The notes: generated by a model from the sequence alone, not told the origin. 64,000 nt of DNA from Methylotenera mobilis JLW8 (GCF_000023705.1 NC_012968.1:434001-498000), one strand, 5' to 3'; shown: positions 7,188-17,963, counted from the stretch's first letter. A program made the numbers and translations.

Positions 7188-10124
7188 CTAGTGTAAAAAC
7201 GTGCTGTGTGGGTTATTTTTAAACTGCATATATTGATGATTGAACTCATTGATTGATAAGGGTTCGCTGAAGTAATATCCTTGGTAGTTTCCACACCCAT
7301 GAGCGTTGAGTAATTGAAGTTGCTCATCAGTCTCTACTCCCTCTGCAATAACGTTCAGTCCCAAGCTGTGAGCCATTGTGATAATGGTGAGTACAATCGT
7401 TTTGTTGCTATTGTCTGTAGCCAAGTCTCGTACGAAAGATTGATCAATTTTTAGTTGGCTCAGTGGTAACATTTTAAGATACTGCAAAGATGAGTAACCT
7501 GTACCAAAATCGTCTAGTGAGAATTGAATACCTATTTCACCTAACGTGTTCATCGTGTGAATAACATATTCAATATTATCAATCAACATACTTTCTGTGA
7601 GTTCTAGTTTTAGTTTGGTATTGTCTATATGGAAAGATCGAATGCTATTTTTCACTTGATTAGCAAAATCAGGCTGTAGAAATTGTTTTGCACTGACATT
7701 AATAGCCAAAGAGAAATCTTTAGATGCTTGGTCTAGTTGCCACGCTTGTAATTGTAGGCATGCTTGATTCAACACCCATTCCCCAATCTGAGTGATGAGG
7801 CCTGTTTCTTCAGCTACTGGAATAAATTGAATCGGTGAAATGATTCCGCGCTCTGGGTGCCTCCAGCGAATCAATGCTTCAGCCCCAGATGGTTGTCCTG
7901 CACTGTTCATTTGAACTTGATAGTACAACTCAAATTGTTTTTGCTCGATTGCTTTTTTAAGTTCACGTTCAAGATCAACACGCATGTTAATCGTTTCTTG
8001 CATCAGTGGGTCGAAGAATCTTAAGGTGTTACGACCTGCTTTTTTTGCCTGATACATTGCAATGTCTGCATGTTTTAACAGATCTTCTGATGACTCCTGA
8101 TGGCCATTAAATAGTGAAATGCCGATACTTGGCGTACTCAAATACTCATGGCTTTGCAGTTGATAAGGTTGGTTTAGAGACATCAGGATTTTATCACCGA
8201 TGGCTTCGATTTGATGGGCAGCTTCGACGTCGTTTGCGCTCAGATTTTCAACAAGCAAAACAAACTCATCGCCACCAAGCCTTGCTACGCTGTCACCTTC
8301 GCGTACGCAGTTGCTCAAACGCAACGCTACTTGCTTGAGTAGCATGTCTCCATAGTCGTGCCCAAGTGTGTCGTTTAATGATTTAAAATGATCTAAATCC
8401 AGAAAGACCAATGCACCATAATTACCACTGCGTGTGCTGTTGACTAATGCTTGTGTAAGTCTGTCAGAGAACAGTCTGCGATTTGGCAGATTGGTTAGTG
8501 GATCGAAGAAAGCTAAGTTTTCAATTCTTTCCGAGGCTGCTTTAGCAACGGAAATGTCTGTAAACATCCCAACGTAATTAGTGGTTTGGCCGTCTGCGTC
8601 TTTCACTGCGGTGATCGTCAGATGTTCTGGGTAAATCTCGCCGTTTTTGCGTCTATTGATGATTTCGCCACTCCAGCTCCCTGTTTCTCTTAGGCTTGTA
8701 TAGATATTGCGATAAAACTCACCACTTTGTCGGCCAGATTTCAGAATATTTGGTTTTTTCCCTGTGGCTTCTTCGGCTTCGTATCCAGTAATATCAATAA
8801 AGGCTTGATTGACACGTAGAATATTGAAGTTTTCGTTAGTGACTACAATTCCTTCCTGTGACTCAAATGCCGTTGCAGCGATACGCAACTGCTGTTCAAT
8901 TTTTTTTCTCTCAGTAATATCTGTATGTGTACCGATCATCCGTAATGGATTACCTTGATCGTCTCTTGAAACAATCATACCCCGACCTAAAATCCATTTG
9001 TAACGATTATCTTTGCATTTGAGTCTATACTCTACAACGTAAAGTGCTGTTTTTCCTTCAAGATAATCTTGCATCGTTTGTTTCACATAAGCAACATCGT
9101 CATGATGCACGCGATCTGCCCACTCTTGATTGGTAGGTAAAAGCTCATTTTCATCATAACCTAGCATTTCTTTCCAGCGTTTAGAGTATTGAGCTTCATC
9201 CGTAGCAATGTTCCAATCCCACACGCCATCCCCTGCGCCTTCAATGGCAAATTTCCAACGGAACTCGCTATTTTTCAACTCTTCAATATTTTCTTTGAGT
9301 GCTTGCGTGCGTCTCGCAACTTCTTCTTCTAATTGCTCGTTTTTTGATAGAAGTGCTTGGTCTCTTTTCTCAATTTCCTCCAACATGCGATTAAATTGAT
9401 CAGTAAATATACCAAGTTCGTCATCCCCAATTTTTTTGACGCGTAGCCCATACATCCCTTTTTTTGCGATATCTTTTGCACTGTTAATCAGCAAATTAAT
9501 AGGCGTCATCATATGATCAATGAGTCGTCGCATTAGTAGTAAGCTCAGTAGCAATGCAACGACAGTGATGATCAGTGAGATTCCAAGTGTGATTAAAATC
9601 TCATGTAATACAATGGAGGTGTCAAAGCGAATACTTATGTTACCTAAAGGCGTATTTTTTAATGTCACGTGTTCGGTGACATACGTACTAGGGCTTATAC
9701 CTAGAAAATTTCCTAGCTGGCTTAATAAAGCATCGTTAGGCACAAACAGATAATCATTGCTAAGTGTCTGTTTTTCAAATTTTTTCTTGGCTAGTACCGT
9801 GCCATCCACTCTTAACACTTGAGCGTCTAATACGTCAGCTCTTGCAGAAAGTGATTGCAATATTTCTTGAGCTGCACGCGCATCATTAAAAACAAGAGAT
9901 GATTGACTATTTAACGCAGTAATTTTAGCTAGAGTTTCAAGTTCGGAATGTACAGCTTGTTTTTCATTATTAATTTTGTAAATAGCCCCGAATATAAAAG
10001 TGAGGCTCAGTGAGGTTAAAACAGTAATCAGCACCAAATGGCGAATCTCGCCACGTATGGATTTTTTTGGCTGAAGCCGCGGTGTTGTATCCATTTCATT
10101 GGTTGGGTATGTGTTCATTCTCAA
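7188..10124 (-). CDS. Membrane GGDEF/EAL protein with CHASE8-like, HAMP and two PAS domains
   Basis: A 978-residue c-di-GMP turnover protein. Order: transmembrane helix near residues 30-53; a CHASE8-like periplasmic region to about 170; a second helix (about 173-198); HAMP; a coiled coil; two PAS domains (about 285-410 and 415-535, the first with a PAC tail ending in DITERKK); GGDEF with an intact ARLGGDEF near 617; and EAL with AEALIRW near 747, plus DDFGTGYSSL. Both catalytic motifs look intact, so it may make and break c-di-GMP. The membrane half matches YfiN (TpbB), and the preceding gene encodes a YfiR-like protein, so periplasmic inhibition by YfiR is likely by analogy. Confidence 0.9.
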   Translation of the reverse strand: MRMNTYPTNEMDTTPRLQPKKSIRGEIRHLVLITVLTSLSLTFIFGAIYKINNEKQAVHSELETLAKITALNSQSSLVFNDARAAQEILQSLSARADVLDAQVLRVDGTVLAKKKFEKQTLSNDYLFVPNDALLSQLGNFLGISPSTYVTEHVTLKNTPLGNISIRFDTSIVLHEILITLGISLIITVVALLLSLLLMRRLIDHMMTPINLLINSAKDIAKKGMYGLRVKKIGDDELGIFTDQFNRMLEEIEKRDQALLSKNEQLEEEVARRTQALKENIEELKNSEFRWKFAIEGAGDGVWDWNIATDEAQYSKRWKEMLGYDENELLPTNQEWADRVHHDDVAYVKQTMQDYLEGKTALYVVEYRLKCKDNRYKWILGRGMIVSRDDQGNPLRMIGTHTDITERKKIEQQLRIAATAFESQEGIVVTNENFNILRVNQAFIDITGYEAEEATGKKPNILKSGRQSGEFYRNIYTSLRETGSWSGEIINRRKNGEIYPEHLTITAVKDADGQTTNYVGMFTDISVAKAASERIENLAFFDPLTNLPNRRLFSDRLTQALVNSTRSGNYGALVFLDLDHFKSLNDTLGHDYGDMLLKQVALRLSNCVREGDSVARLGGDEFVLLVENLSANDVEAAHQIEAIGDKILMSLNQPYQLQSHEYLSTPSIGISLFNGHQESSEDLLKHADIAMYQAKKAGRNTLRFFDPLMQETINMRVDLERELKKAIEQKQFELYYQVQMNSAGQPSGAEALIRWRHPERGIISPIQFIPVAEETGLITQIGEWVLNQACLQLQAWQLDQASKDFSLAINVSAKQFLQPDFANQVKNSIRSFHIDNTKLKLELTESMLIDNIEYVIHTMNTLGEIGIQFSLDDFGTGYSSLQYLKMLPLSQLKIDQSFVRDLATDNSNKTIVLTIITMAHSLGLNVIAEGVETDEQLQLLNAHGCGNYQGYYFSEPLSINEFNHQYMQFKNNPHSTFLH

Positions 10125-10169
10125 GCTTGCTCATCTAGTTATATTTTGACTGTGTAGTGAATTTAGATA

Positions 10170-10709
10170 TCAAATCACATAGCGCGCCATTTTAAGCAAT
10201 TTGGAGCTGATATTTATTTTTGAGCTGTTAGCAAGCGTGTAATTAATATCAAAAATAAGTTTATTCTTATCTAAAAATAGGCCAACCATTAGGCCCATAC
10301 GGAAAATCTCTTCATTATCTGTCACGGTTAATATTGATTTATTCTCAAGTAGCTTCAGCACGGATTCTGTATTTTTTAATTCAGATTTATCAATAAACAA
10401 AACTTGGCAGAAATCTGCTCGCTTAACATCAGTCAAATAGCTTAATTGAATTCTCATGCCGGTATTTCTTGAGCGTGATAAGGTGCTTAACGAGGAGCCA
10501 AAGCTGTCATTTCCAAGAATACATAGTCTTACAGTGTTGTTTGTCGGTGTGTTGATTGCGTTTTCTGGCCACTCCGTGAACATTGCTAAGTTATATAAAT
10601 AGGCTGCTTTCATATCATACTCAGGAATCGGCGCTGGTATTGCGGTAAGCGGTAGCGTCGCTAAACAAAAAGCGATGATAAAACGCAAGTTTATAAACAC
10701 GTTAGTCAT
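10170..10709 (-). CDS. YfiR-like periplasmic protein (DUF4154)
   Basis: A 179-residue exported protein: signal peptide ending near residue 26 (TAIPAP), then the YfiR-type core beginning YDMKAAYLYNLAMFTEWP and the strand VRLCILGNDSFG. In Pseudomonas, YfiR binds the periplasmic domain of YfiN and holds its cyclase off, with redox-sensitive cysteines. Here Cys residues occur in RLCILG and RADFCQVLF. It overlaps the TonB receptor gene by 4 bp and precedes the GGDEF/EAL gene by 45 bp, so the three form one operon. The name is by family; partner specificity is inferred. Confidence 0.88.
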   Translation of the reverse strand: MTNVFINLRFIIAFCLATLPLTAIPAPIPEYDMKAAYLYNLAMFTEWPENAINTPTNNTVRLCILGNDSFGSSLSTLSRSRNTGMRIQLSYLTDVKRADFCQVLFIDKSELKNTESVLKLLENKSILTVTDNEEIFRMGLMVGLFLDKNKLIFDINYTLANSSKINISSKLLKMARYVI

Positions 10710-12703
10710 CTGAAGTTATAAATCACGCGCAACCAATAGTTGCGGTCATTTTGTCTGATAGTGGTTTGAAGCTCATTGCTTTTAGGTGCAACATGGTCGT
10801 AGTCGCGATTGAGTAAATTGCGAATACCAAAAGCAAGGTCTGTATTAGGTAGTAAGTTATTGGTTGAAATAGTCAGATTGGCTAAGCTATACCCCCCCGT
10901 ATCAATATAATGACCGCCAATCTTATCTTCCGTGTAGCGTTTGCTATAGGCCTGCAACTCAAATGCTAACCGCCAGTTAGGGCTTAATAGTGGAGTGGAT
11001 AGATTCATTTTACCAATTTGGCGAGGGATGTTAATCATGGGCTCGCCGTTGTCTGCCTTAGCGTTCTGGTAAGCGACACTGGTGCGTAGACGAATATCGT
11101 TACTCCAGTGTTTTTCAAACTCTACTTCGATACCATTCGTGCTTGCACCAGAAGTGTTTTGAAATTGCTTATCGCTAGAGCCAGGTAACGTTTCGTTTCT
11201 TAGATAATCTTCAGTGGATTGATGATAGAACGTTGAGAGAACGCGTGTGCTTTTATCTGGGTGGTGCTCTAGCACCAATTCCGTTGCCTGGATTTTTTCA
11301 GGGTCTAGGTTTGGGTTTGCTCTTTGAGAGTTATATATTTCATCAGCGTAGTATTTCTCAAATGGATTCGCGCGGCGGAAAGCACTGCTCCAGGAGAGCT
11401 TCATTACCGTGGATTCTACTGGTTTGTAGGTCAAGGCTAGCCTTGGGCTAATGTTGCCCAGGGTGCGGTCATTAGAGTCTCTATTTATATCATAACGTGC
11501 ACCAATGTTCGCCATCCACTGCTGATTGAGTTTAATCTCATCCTGTGCGTACAAACTAAGAGTTTTCTCACTATTGCTGGCATTCAGCCCTGACATGCCC
11601 TGATACCGGATTGATAGTTCCTGCTCAAAGTCATCGCGATACTCTACACCCAATAGGATGCGGTGATTATCGAACCAAGTGCCAATGAATTGTGTATTAA
11701 GTCCCCACCATTGACCTGTCGATTGCTCTACCCAAGGTGTTGTGTATGTGCTTAGGCCATCGTATTTGTAATTACCGTAATAAGCTCGTAATGACATCTG
11801 CACATATTTGCTGAACTGGCGGTCGTGGCGGATGCTGCCTTGTAATGAAGTGTCTTCGTAGTTGTAAGGAGTATTGAAATCTACCTTGTAGGGTGCTGTG
11901 GGAACATCTTTTTTACGATTACTATAGGCTAACTCACCAGACCAGCCGTCATATTCTACTTTTCCCAAAAAATGATGACTGCTTTGGTCGTCTAGGTTGC
12001 GGGCAACTCCATCACTTGAGCTAGAAACAGCATCTGCATAATAGTAGTTCTGACCGACACTATTAAAGCCAGATGCGGATAAAAGAACTTCTGCATCATT
12101 ATCTAGCCGCTTACCATAGTTAACTTTAAACTCTTTACTGCCGTAGCTTGCAGCCTCACCAATCACTTGTACACCGTTAATATCGTGACCTTGTTTAGTG
12201 ATGATATTAATAATGCCAAAAAAAGCATTATTGCCATAGATTGCAGAGCCTGGGCCCGACACATACTCAACACGCTCAATCAGTGATACATCAATAATGC
12301 CTGTATAGCCAAGCCCAGCACTATTGTAGATATTGTTATTCACCTGATTGCCATCAAGCAACAACATGATGCGCCCAGTAAAGTCGCCAGGCCGTCCAAA
12401 GCCACGCCCTCCCAGAAATGAATAAGCACGGTCCTCAGTAATATTTAAGCCGCGCATGCTAGCCAGTATTTCAGCAAGCGTGCGATAACCTTGATCTTTA
12501 ATATCTTTTGACGTCACGATACTAACTGCAGACGACGCGGCACTCATCTGGCTAGCTATTTTAGAAGCGCTAGTGACTTCCATGTTAGCTAATTGCTCAA
12601 ATGGCATTGATAATAGATCATCTGACCATGGCTCAGCGTCACTTTGAGCAAGTGCAATAGGGCTAACTCCTATCAGTGCCAGATAATAGAAACATTTGTG
12701 CAA
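10706..12703 (-). CDS. TonB-dependent outer-membrane receptor
   Basis: A 665-residue TonB-dependent receptor. A signal peptide ends near ALA-Q (residue 20); the plug domain carries the TonB-box-like segment MEVTSASK and the conserved stretches AEILASMRGLNI, IMLLLDGNQVNN and YGNNAFFGIINIITK. The remaining 450 residues are alternating strands of a 22-strand barrel, with a C-terminal YWLRVIYNFR. No substrate signature is visible. It heads an operon with YfiR-like and GGDEF/EAL proteins, so it may report on, or import, a molecule that sets c-di-GMP levels. Confidence 0.92.
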   Translation of the reverse strand: MHKCFYYLALIGVSPIALAQSDAEPWSDDLLSMPFEQLANMEVTSASKIASQMSAASSAVSIVTSKDIKDQGYRTLAEILASMRGLNITEDRAYSFLGGRGFGRPGDFTGRIMLLLDGNQVNNNIYNSAGLGYTGIIDVSLIERVEYVSGPGSAIYGNNAFFGIINIITKQGHDINGVQVIGEAASYGSKEFKVNYGKRLDNDAEVLLSASGFNSVGQNYYYADAVSSSSDGVARNLDDQSSHHFLGKVEYDGWSGELAYSNRKKDVPTAPYKVDFNTPYNYEDTSLQGSIRHDRQFSKYVQMSLRAYYGNYKYDGLSTYTTPWVEQSTGQWWGLNTQFIGTWFDNHRILLGVEYRDDFEQELSIRYQGMSGLNASNSEKTLSLYAQDEIKLNQQWMANIGARYDINRDSNDRTLGNISPRLALTYKPVESTVMKLSWSSAFRRANPFEKYYADEIYNSQRANPNLDPEKIQATELVLEHHPDKSTRVLSTFYHQSTEDYLRNETLPGSSDKQFQNTSGASTNGIEVEFEKHWSNDIRLRTSVAYQNAKADNGEPMINIPRQIGKMNLSTPLLSPNWRLAFELQAYSKRYTEDKIGGHYIDTGGYSLANLTISTNNLLPNTDLAFGIRNLLNRDYDHVAPKSNELQTTIRQNDRNYWLRVIYNFR

Positions 12704-12759
12704 TTGATTGAAATCCCTATTTTTTCTAGTTATTTAGGTGATTAAGACTAGGTCATTAA

Positions 12760-12777
12760 GATGAGTGAAAACTCATC
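12760..12777. repeat. Small inverted repeat in TonB receptor leader
   Basis: GATGAGT and ACTCATC (7 bp) flank a 4-nt loop, inside the predicted 5' leader of the TonB receptor transcript. Confidence 0.5.
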
Positions 12778-12788
12778 AGCAAGTTAGC

Positions 12789-12810
12789 TAAACCTAATTA
12801 ATTAGGTTTA
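12789..12810. promoter_or_regulatory. 22-bp perfect palindrome at predicted TonB-receptor promoter start
   Basis: TAAACCTAATT is followed directly by its exact reverse complement, giving 22 bp of uninterrupted dyad symmetry. It lies 86 bp upstream of the receptor start and would cover about -6 to +16 of the start site predicted from the adjacent -10 and FNR box. That is an ideal place for a repressor. The protein that binds it is unknown. Confidence 0.6.
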
Positions 12811-12853
12811 ATAGTACAGTCAAAGCGGGCGATTGATGGTTGATTTATATCAA
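12811..12853 (-). promoter_or_regulatory. FNR-type box and -10 element upstream of TonB receptor operon
   Basis: TTGAT-TTAT-ATCAA (12840-12853) matches the FNR/Anr consensus at every defined base and extends to a 7-bp dyad. On the minus strand a -10-like TACTAT lies at 12816-12811. Their spacing puts the box centre near -42 of a start at about 12804, the class II activation position. The box lies after the stop of the upstream FKBP gene, so the TonB receptor operon is the natural target. Confidence 0.65.
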
Positions 12854-12929
12854 CCACTGCACGTTTTCAGGAGGGGAGTGTAGAGCAGGCCTGCAAAGCA
12901 CTAATTGCAGGCCTTAACGAGCTTAATGG

Positions 12930-13556
12930 TTACTCAATTGCCAATAACTCAACTTCAAAAATCAACGTTGCATCTGGGCCAATAGCACCGCCGCTACCGT
13001 TTGCGCCATAAGCTAGATTTGATGGAATGGTTAACTCAAATTTGCTACCCACGTTCATCAACTGCAAACCTTCAATCCAACCCGCAATCACGCCAGTCAC
13101 TGGGAAAACGATAGGCTCGCCACGGTCGTAAGAGCTGTCAAATACTGTACCGTCAATCAAAGTACCTCTGTAATGCACTCTTACTTTGTTACTTTTGCTA
13201 GGTTTTGCACCATCGCCAGCAACTAGTGATTTATATTGCAGGCCACTATCTGTGGTAATCACGCCTTCTTTTTTCGCGTTTTCAGCCAAGTAAGCCGCAC
13301 CTTCAGCCTGGTTTTTTGCTGATTGCTCAGCCTGTGCTGCCATTTGTCTTTCTTGGCTCTCTTTTTGCACTTGCTCAACTGTGCTGCGTTTTTCTGCATC
13401 AGTTAAACGTGATGGCGTGTCCGCCATTACATCTTTAACTGCCAGTGCAACTACGTCTGCGTCTAAGGCTAGGCCGTCATTTTTAAGCTGATGTGCCATG
13501 TTTTCACCAACAATATAGCTCAAGCGTTGGGTTAAAGTTTCTAATGCAATTGTCAT
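12930..13556 (-). CDS. FKBP-type peptidyl-prolyl isomerase (FklB-like, cytoplasmic)
   Basis: A 208-residue FKBP. The N-terminal half is a helical dimerisation arm like that of FklB/FkpA; the C-terminal half is the isomerase domain with VRVHYRGTLIDGTVFDSSYDRGEP and a closing LIFEVELLAIE. I chose the ATG at 13556, since it gives the family length and no signal peptide; an in-frame start at 13655 would add 33 residues of unlikely sequence. A weak GAAAGAA precedes the ATG. It is divergent from the AIPR gene. Confidence 0.92.
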   Translation of the reverse strand: MTIALETLTQRLSYIVGENMAHQLKNDGLALDADVVALAVKDVMADTPSRLTDAEKRSTVEQVQKESQERQMAAQAEQSAKNQAEGAAYLAENAKKEGVITTDSGLQYKSLVAGDGAKPSKSNKVRVHYRGTLIDGTVFDSSYDRGEPIVFPVTGVIAGWIEGLQLMNVGSKFELTIPSNLAYGANGSGGAIGPDATLIFEVELLAIE

Positions 13557-13702
13557 TGTGTTCTTTCGTTGTTTGAAGGGGGTGCTTTTAATGCGAGTGA
13601 CGCAAGCGGCGTAAACCGTAATTATGACGGAGAATGGTGGAGAAAACAAAATCACTCAGGGTGAGTTGGCTGATTTTGTGATTTAATACTTGATTATATC
13701 TC

Positions 13703-13723
13703 CCTCGTATTTCATAAACGAGG
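13703..13723. promoter_or_regulatory. Inverted repeat before the AIPR gene
   Basis: CCTCGT and ACGAGG are separated by nine bases, ending 21 bp before the AIPR start, next to an AT-rich TTATAT that could be a -10. It could be an operator for the defence gene or an mRNA leader hairpin. Confidence 0.4.
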
Positions 13724-13744
13724 TTAAACCATAACGGGAATAAA

Positions 13745-15475
13745 ATGAGCGCAAACAACAATAACAAAATAATTTTAGAGGGCTGTATTTCTCAATATCA
13801 GCATGAGAATCAACTGCTATCAGTTGAAAGTGAGATTTTTGAACTCTTCACTATTTCTCAGATTACTAAACATATGAATATCACATATGAAAACATCTAT
13901 AACTCAATAGTTGATGGTGGTAATGACGGAGGAATTGATTCAATTTTAATAATTGTTGATGATGAAGTTGTCGAGTCGATAGATGAGCTAGATGAGTTAA
14001 ATTTATCCAGCTCAAGCAAAACAAGGTTTTATATTAGTCAATGTAAGAAAGAAAACTCTTTTAAAGAGTTAACTATAGATAAATTAATATCATCGTGTTC
14101 AATGATTTTTGATCTTGAAAAAGATGAAGCTTATTTGACGGCTAGATTCAACGCCGATCTTTTAGAAAAAATACTAATCTTACGTGCTGCTTGGATTAAA
14201 ACTTCAATTAAAGGTGGAAGCTTATCAATAGAGCTAAACTATTGTTGTGTAGCACCCAAAATAGAAATAAGCAGTTCATTTACATCAAAGCGAACTCAGT
14301 TAGAAAAATTGATAAGTGATAAATGCTCGACTCCTGAAGTGAAATTCATCTGCTATAGCAGTGAAGAGCTCTTAAAGTTTTATCAAGCTAGGAAACCCTC
14401 TAGATTTACCCTTACATTTAAAGACAATCCACTTTCAACATCGTTTGGTGAAGCTGGTATTGGCTATGTAGGTACAGTTAAATTGGGTGACTATAAAAAG
14501 TTTTTAACTGATGATGACGGTTCGATTAAAGATTATATGTTTGAAAGCAATATACGCCACTTCCAAGGTTCGGCAGTTGATGTAAATAAAAAAATTGCAA
14601 AAACGATTACTGAAAATAGCCAAAATGACTTTTGGTGGCTTAATAACGGAATAACAATCATTGCAGAAAACCCAAATCAGGCAAGTAAACTTTTGTCAGT
14701 GGATAATGTTCAGATTGTTAATGGACTGCAATCATCTTATACAATATTCAATGCGCATGATGGATCAACGAGTGATGAAAGATCTGTTCTCGTTAAAGTC
14801 ATCATAAATAAAGATAAAGAAACTATCGATAAAATTATCGAGTCAACAAATAGCCAAAATGCAGTGTCATCAACTGCTTTAAGAGCGACAGAAAATACTC
14901 AAAGGAAAATCGAGATATTTTTTCTGAACGAGGGGTATTTTTATGACAGGCGTAAAAATTACTACAAGAACCAAGGTAAACCAGCATCAAAAATATTTAG
15001 CATCCAATTTACTGCTCAAGCTATAGAAACTATAGGTTTTGATGGCCCTCACACAGCAAGATCAAAACCAACATCGCTAATAAAAGACGATAAAGCATAC
15101 AACAGGATTTTTGACTCTAGTAAGCAATTCAAATCATATTTAAATTGTTGCTTGATACTTAAAAAAACAAACGAGTATTGGGGTTTGATTGAAGAAGCTC
15201 ATTTGAAAAAAGCTACTACAAACTTGAAACTACATCTAGCAAGAATAGCCACTTCTATTGTACTAAATAAAACAGAATATAACTTTGAAGACTTAGCTAT
15301 TATCGACCTAAACAATTACACTAAAGAAAGCTTCAAAATATCTTTGGACTTACTAGTCTCAAGCATTAATTCATATGTAACTGCCAACCCAAATGTCAAC
15401 TTAATAAACATGGCAAAAAGTAAACCATTTACAGAACATTTAAAAGATAACATTGAGGTTTACATCAGCTTATAG
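13745..15475 (+). CDS. AIPR-family abortive-infection/phage-resistance protein
   Basis: A 576-residue AIPR-family protein. The C-terminal half has the family core, with NIRHFQG, VNKKIAKTI, DFWWLNNGITIIA and VQIVNGLQSSYTIF between about residues 270 and 340. The N-terminal part carries DGGNDGGID (57-65) and, 34 residues on, QCKK (99-102), the spacing of a PD-(D/E)xK nuclease active site (D...QxK). The family occurs in phage-defence loci. The gene is AT-rich with many AAA, ATA and TCA codons, unlike its neighbours, and stands alone between FKBP and groESL. A GGGAAT site lies before the ATG. Nuclease activity and target are inferred. Confidence 0.85.
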   Translation: MSANNNNKIILEGCISQYQHENQLLSVESEIFELFTISQITKHMNITYENIYNSIVDGGNDGGIDSILIIVDDEVVESIDELDELNLSSSSKTRFYISQCKKENSFKELTIDKLISSCSMIFDLEKDEAYLTARFNADLLEKILILRAAWIKTSIKGGSLSIELNYCCVAPKIEISSSFTSKRTQLEKLISDKCSTPEVKFICYSSEELLKFYQARKPSRFTLTFKDNPLSTSFGEAGIGYVGTVKLGDYKKFLTDDDGSIKDYMFESNIRHFQGSAVDVNKKIAKTITENSQNDFWWLNNGITIIAENPNQASKLLSVDNVQIVNGLQSSYTIFNAHDGSTSDERSVLVKVIINKDKETIDKIIESTNSQNAVSSTALRATENTQRKIEIFFLNEGYFYDRRKNYYKNQGKPASKIFSIQFTAQAIETIGFDGPHTARSKPTSLIKDDKAYNRIFDSSKQFKSYLNCCLILKKTNEYWGLIEEAHLKKATTNLKLHLARIATSIVLNKTEYNFEDLAIIDLNNYTKESFKISLDLLVSSINSYVTANPNVNLINMAKSKPFTEHLKDNIEVYISL

Positions 15476-15589
15476 ACTGATTTCATTCTGAAACTAACTA
15501 AATAAATAATATAAATCCAATAGCCCAATTCTGACTTTTTGTCTGAATGTGTAAGTAGATTATGTAACTAAAACAACCTCATCTCAGTG

Positions 15590-15608
15590 CCCAAGTTCGC
15601 AACTTGGG
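15590..15608. repeat. Perfect hairpin downstream of AIPR gene
   Basis: CCCAAGTT and AACTTGGG pair across a CGC triloop. No T-run follows on the plus strand, so it is not a standard terminator; it may protect the mRNA end. Confidence 0.55.
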
Positions 15609-15639
15609 GAGCATCATTACATTAACATTATCAACTATA

Positions 15640-15670
15640 AAAAAGCCTCGCAATGCGAGGCTTTTTATTT
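15640..15670. terminator. Bidirectional terminator between AIPR gene and groEL
   Basis: AAAAAGCCTCGC and GCGAGGCTTTTT form a 12-bp stem around a 3-nt loop with A/T tracts on both sides. It can stop transcripts from both the AIPR gene and groESL. Confidence 0.88.
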
Positions 15671-15691
15671 ATCTTGCAGTTGGCTACATCT

Positions 15692-15818
15692 GCATTCCAG
15701 CTTCAATTCGAAGGTGAGGCTAGGCGGTAAGCCGTTTGCAACGAAGGCAGTACGTTTAGTACGACTAGGCGCAAACGGTGAAACCAACAACGCATCACCA
15801 AAGAAGTGAAGAGTGGAA
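15692..15818 (-). repeat. Structured 3'-end repeat element, copy A (after groEL)
   Basis: A nested imperfect palindrome fills the space between the groEL stop and the terminator. Outer arms ATTCCAgCTTCA and TGAAGagTGGAAT enclose GGTGA/TCACC, then CCGTTTGC (15732-15739) pairs with GCAAACGG (15771-15778). The centre holds AGTACG twice with a 9-bp period. In the groEL sense it reads GCGTTGTTG, arm, TCGTACT-CGTACTG, arm, CGCCTAGCC. Copy B after groES and copy C at 26914-27007 share this order. Confidence 0.72.
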
Positions 15819-17468
<1,650 letters not shown>

Positions 17469-17524
17469 CTAAAATTTAGCAAAACATTCTTTGAATGTCT
17501 GCGAGATTAATTTAACTAATCACA

Positions 17525-17675
17525 ATCTGAAAAATTCTTACCGTCATGAAATATGACGAGGTGAAACGGACTTAGCGCTAGGCGCGAACAAGTTTTTTTG
17601 CGAAAACAGTACATCAAGTACGACAAGCCAAAAAATTGTGAGCAACAACGCGATAAACCGTTGCAAGCCGTCAGA
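17525..17675 (-). repeat. Structured 3'-end repeat element, copy B (groES-groEL gap)
   Basis: A second copy lies directly after the groES stop. Outer arms AATCTGA and TCAGATT, then GACG/CGTC, AACGG/CCGTT and GCG/CGC, enclose an inner stem of ACAAGTTTTTTTGC with GCCAAAAAATTGT, and a centre with AGTAC twice (17608-17612, 17617-17621; 9-bp period). In the groES sense it reads GCGTTGTTG, arm, TCGTACT-TGTACTG, arm, CGCCTAGCG. The inner stem differs in sequence from copy A but keeps its pairing. A small side hairpin CGTCAT/ATGACG is also present. Confidence 0.72.
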
Positions 17676-17963
17676 TTATTCTACGATTGCCATGATGTCT
17701 TCTTCACGCATTACCAATAGCTCTTCACCGTCAACTTTAACGGTTTGGCCAGCGTATTTGCCGAACAACACTTTGTCACCTACTTTAACGTCAAGGGCAA
17801 TCACTTTGCCGCTTTCATCACGTTTGCCTGAACCCACAGCTTGAATCACGCCTTGGTCTGGTTTTTCTGTGGCAGAATCTGGAATCACAATGCCAGATGC
17901 GGTTGTGCGCTCTTCTTCTGAGCGTTTAACAATTACGCGATCGTGTAAAGGACGAATTTTCAT
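17676..17963 (-). CDS. groES: Co-chaperonin GroES (Hsp10)
   Basis: A 95-residue GroES, the heptameric lid of the GroEL chamber. It has the family start [14 protein letters not shown], the mobile loop [17 protein letters not shown], and the end [20 protein letters not shown] strong AGGAG site sits just before the ATG. It is the first gene of the groESL operon. Confidence 0.99.
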   Translation of the reverse strand: MKIRPLHDRVIVKRSEEERTTASGIVIPDSATEKPDQGVIQAVGSGKRDESGKVIALDVKVGDKVLFGKYAGQTVKVDGEELLVMREEDIMAIVE

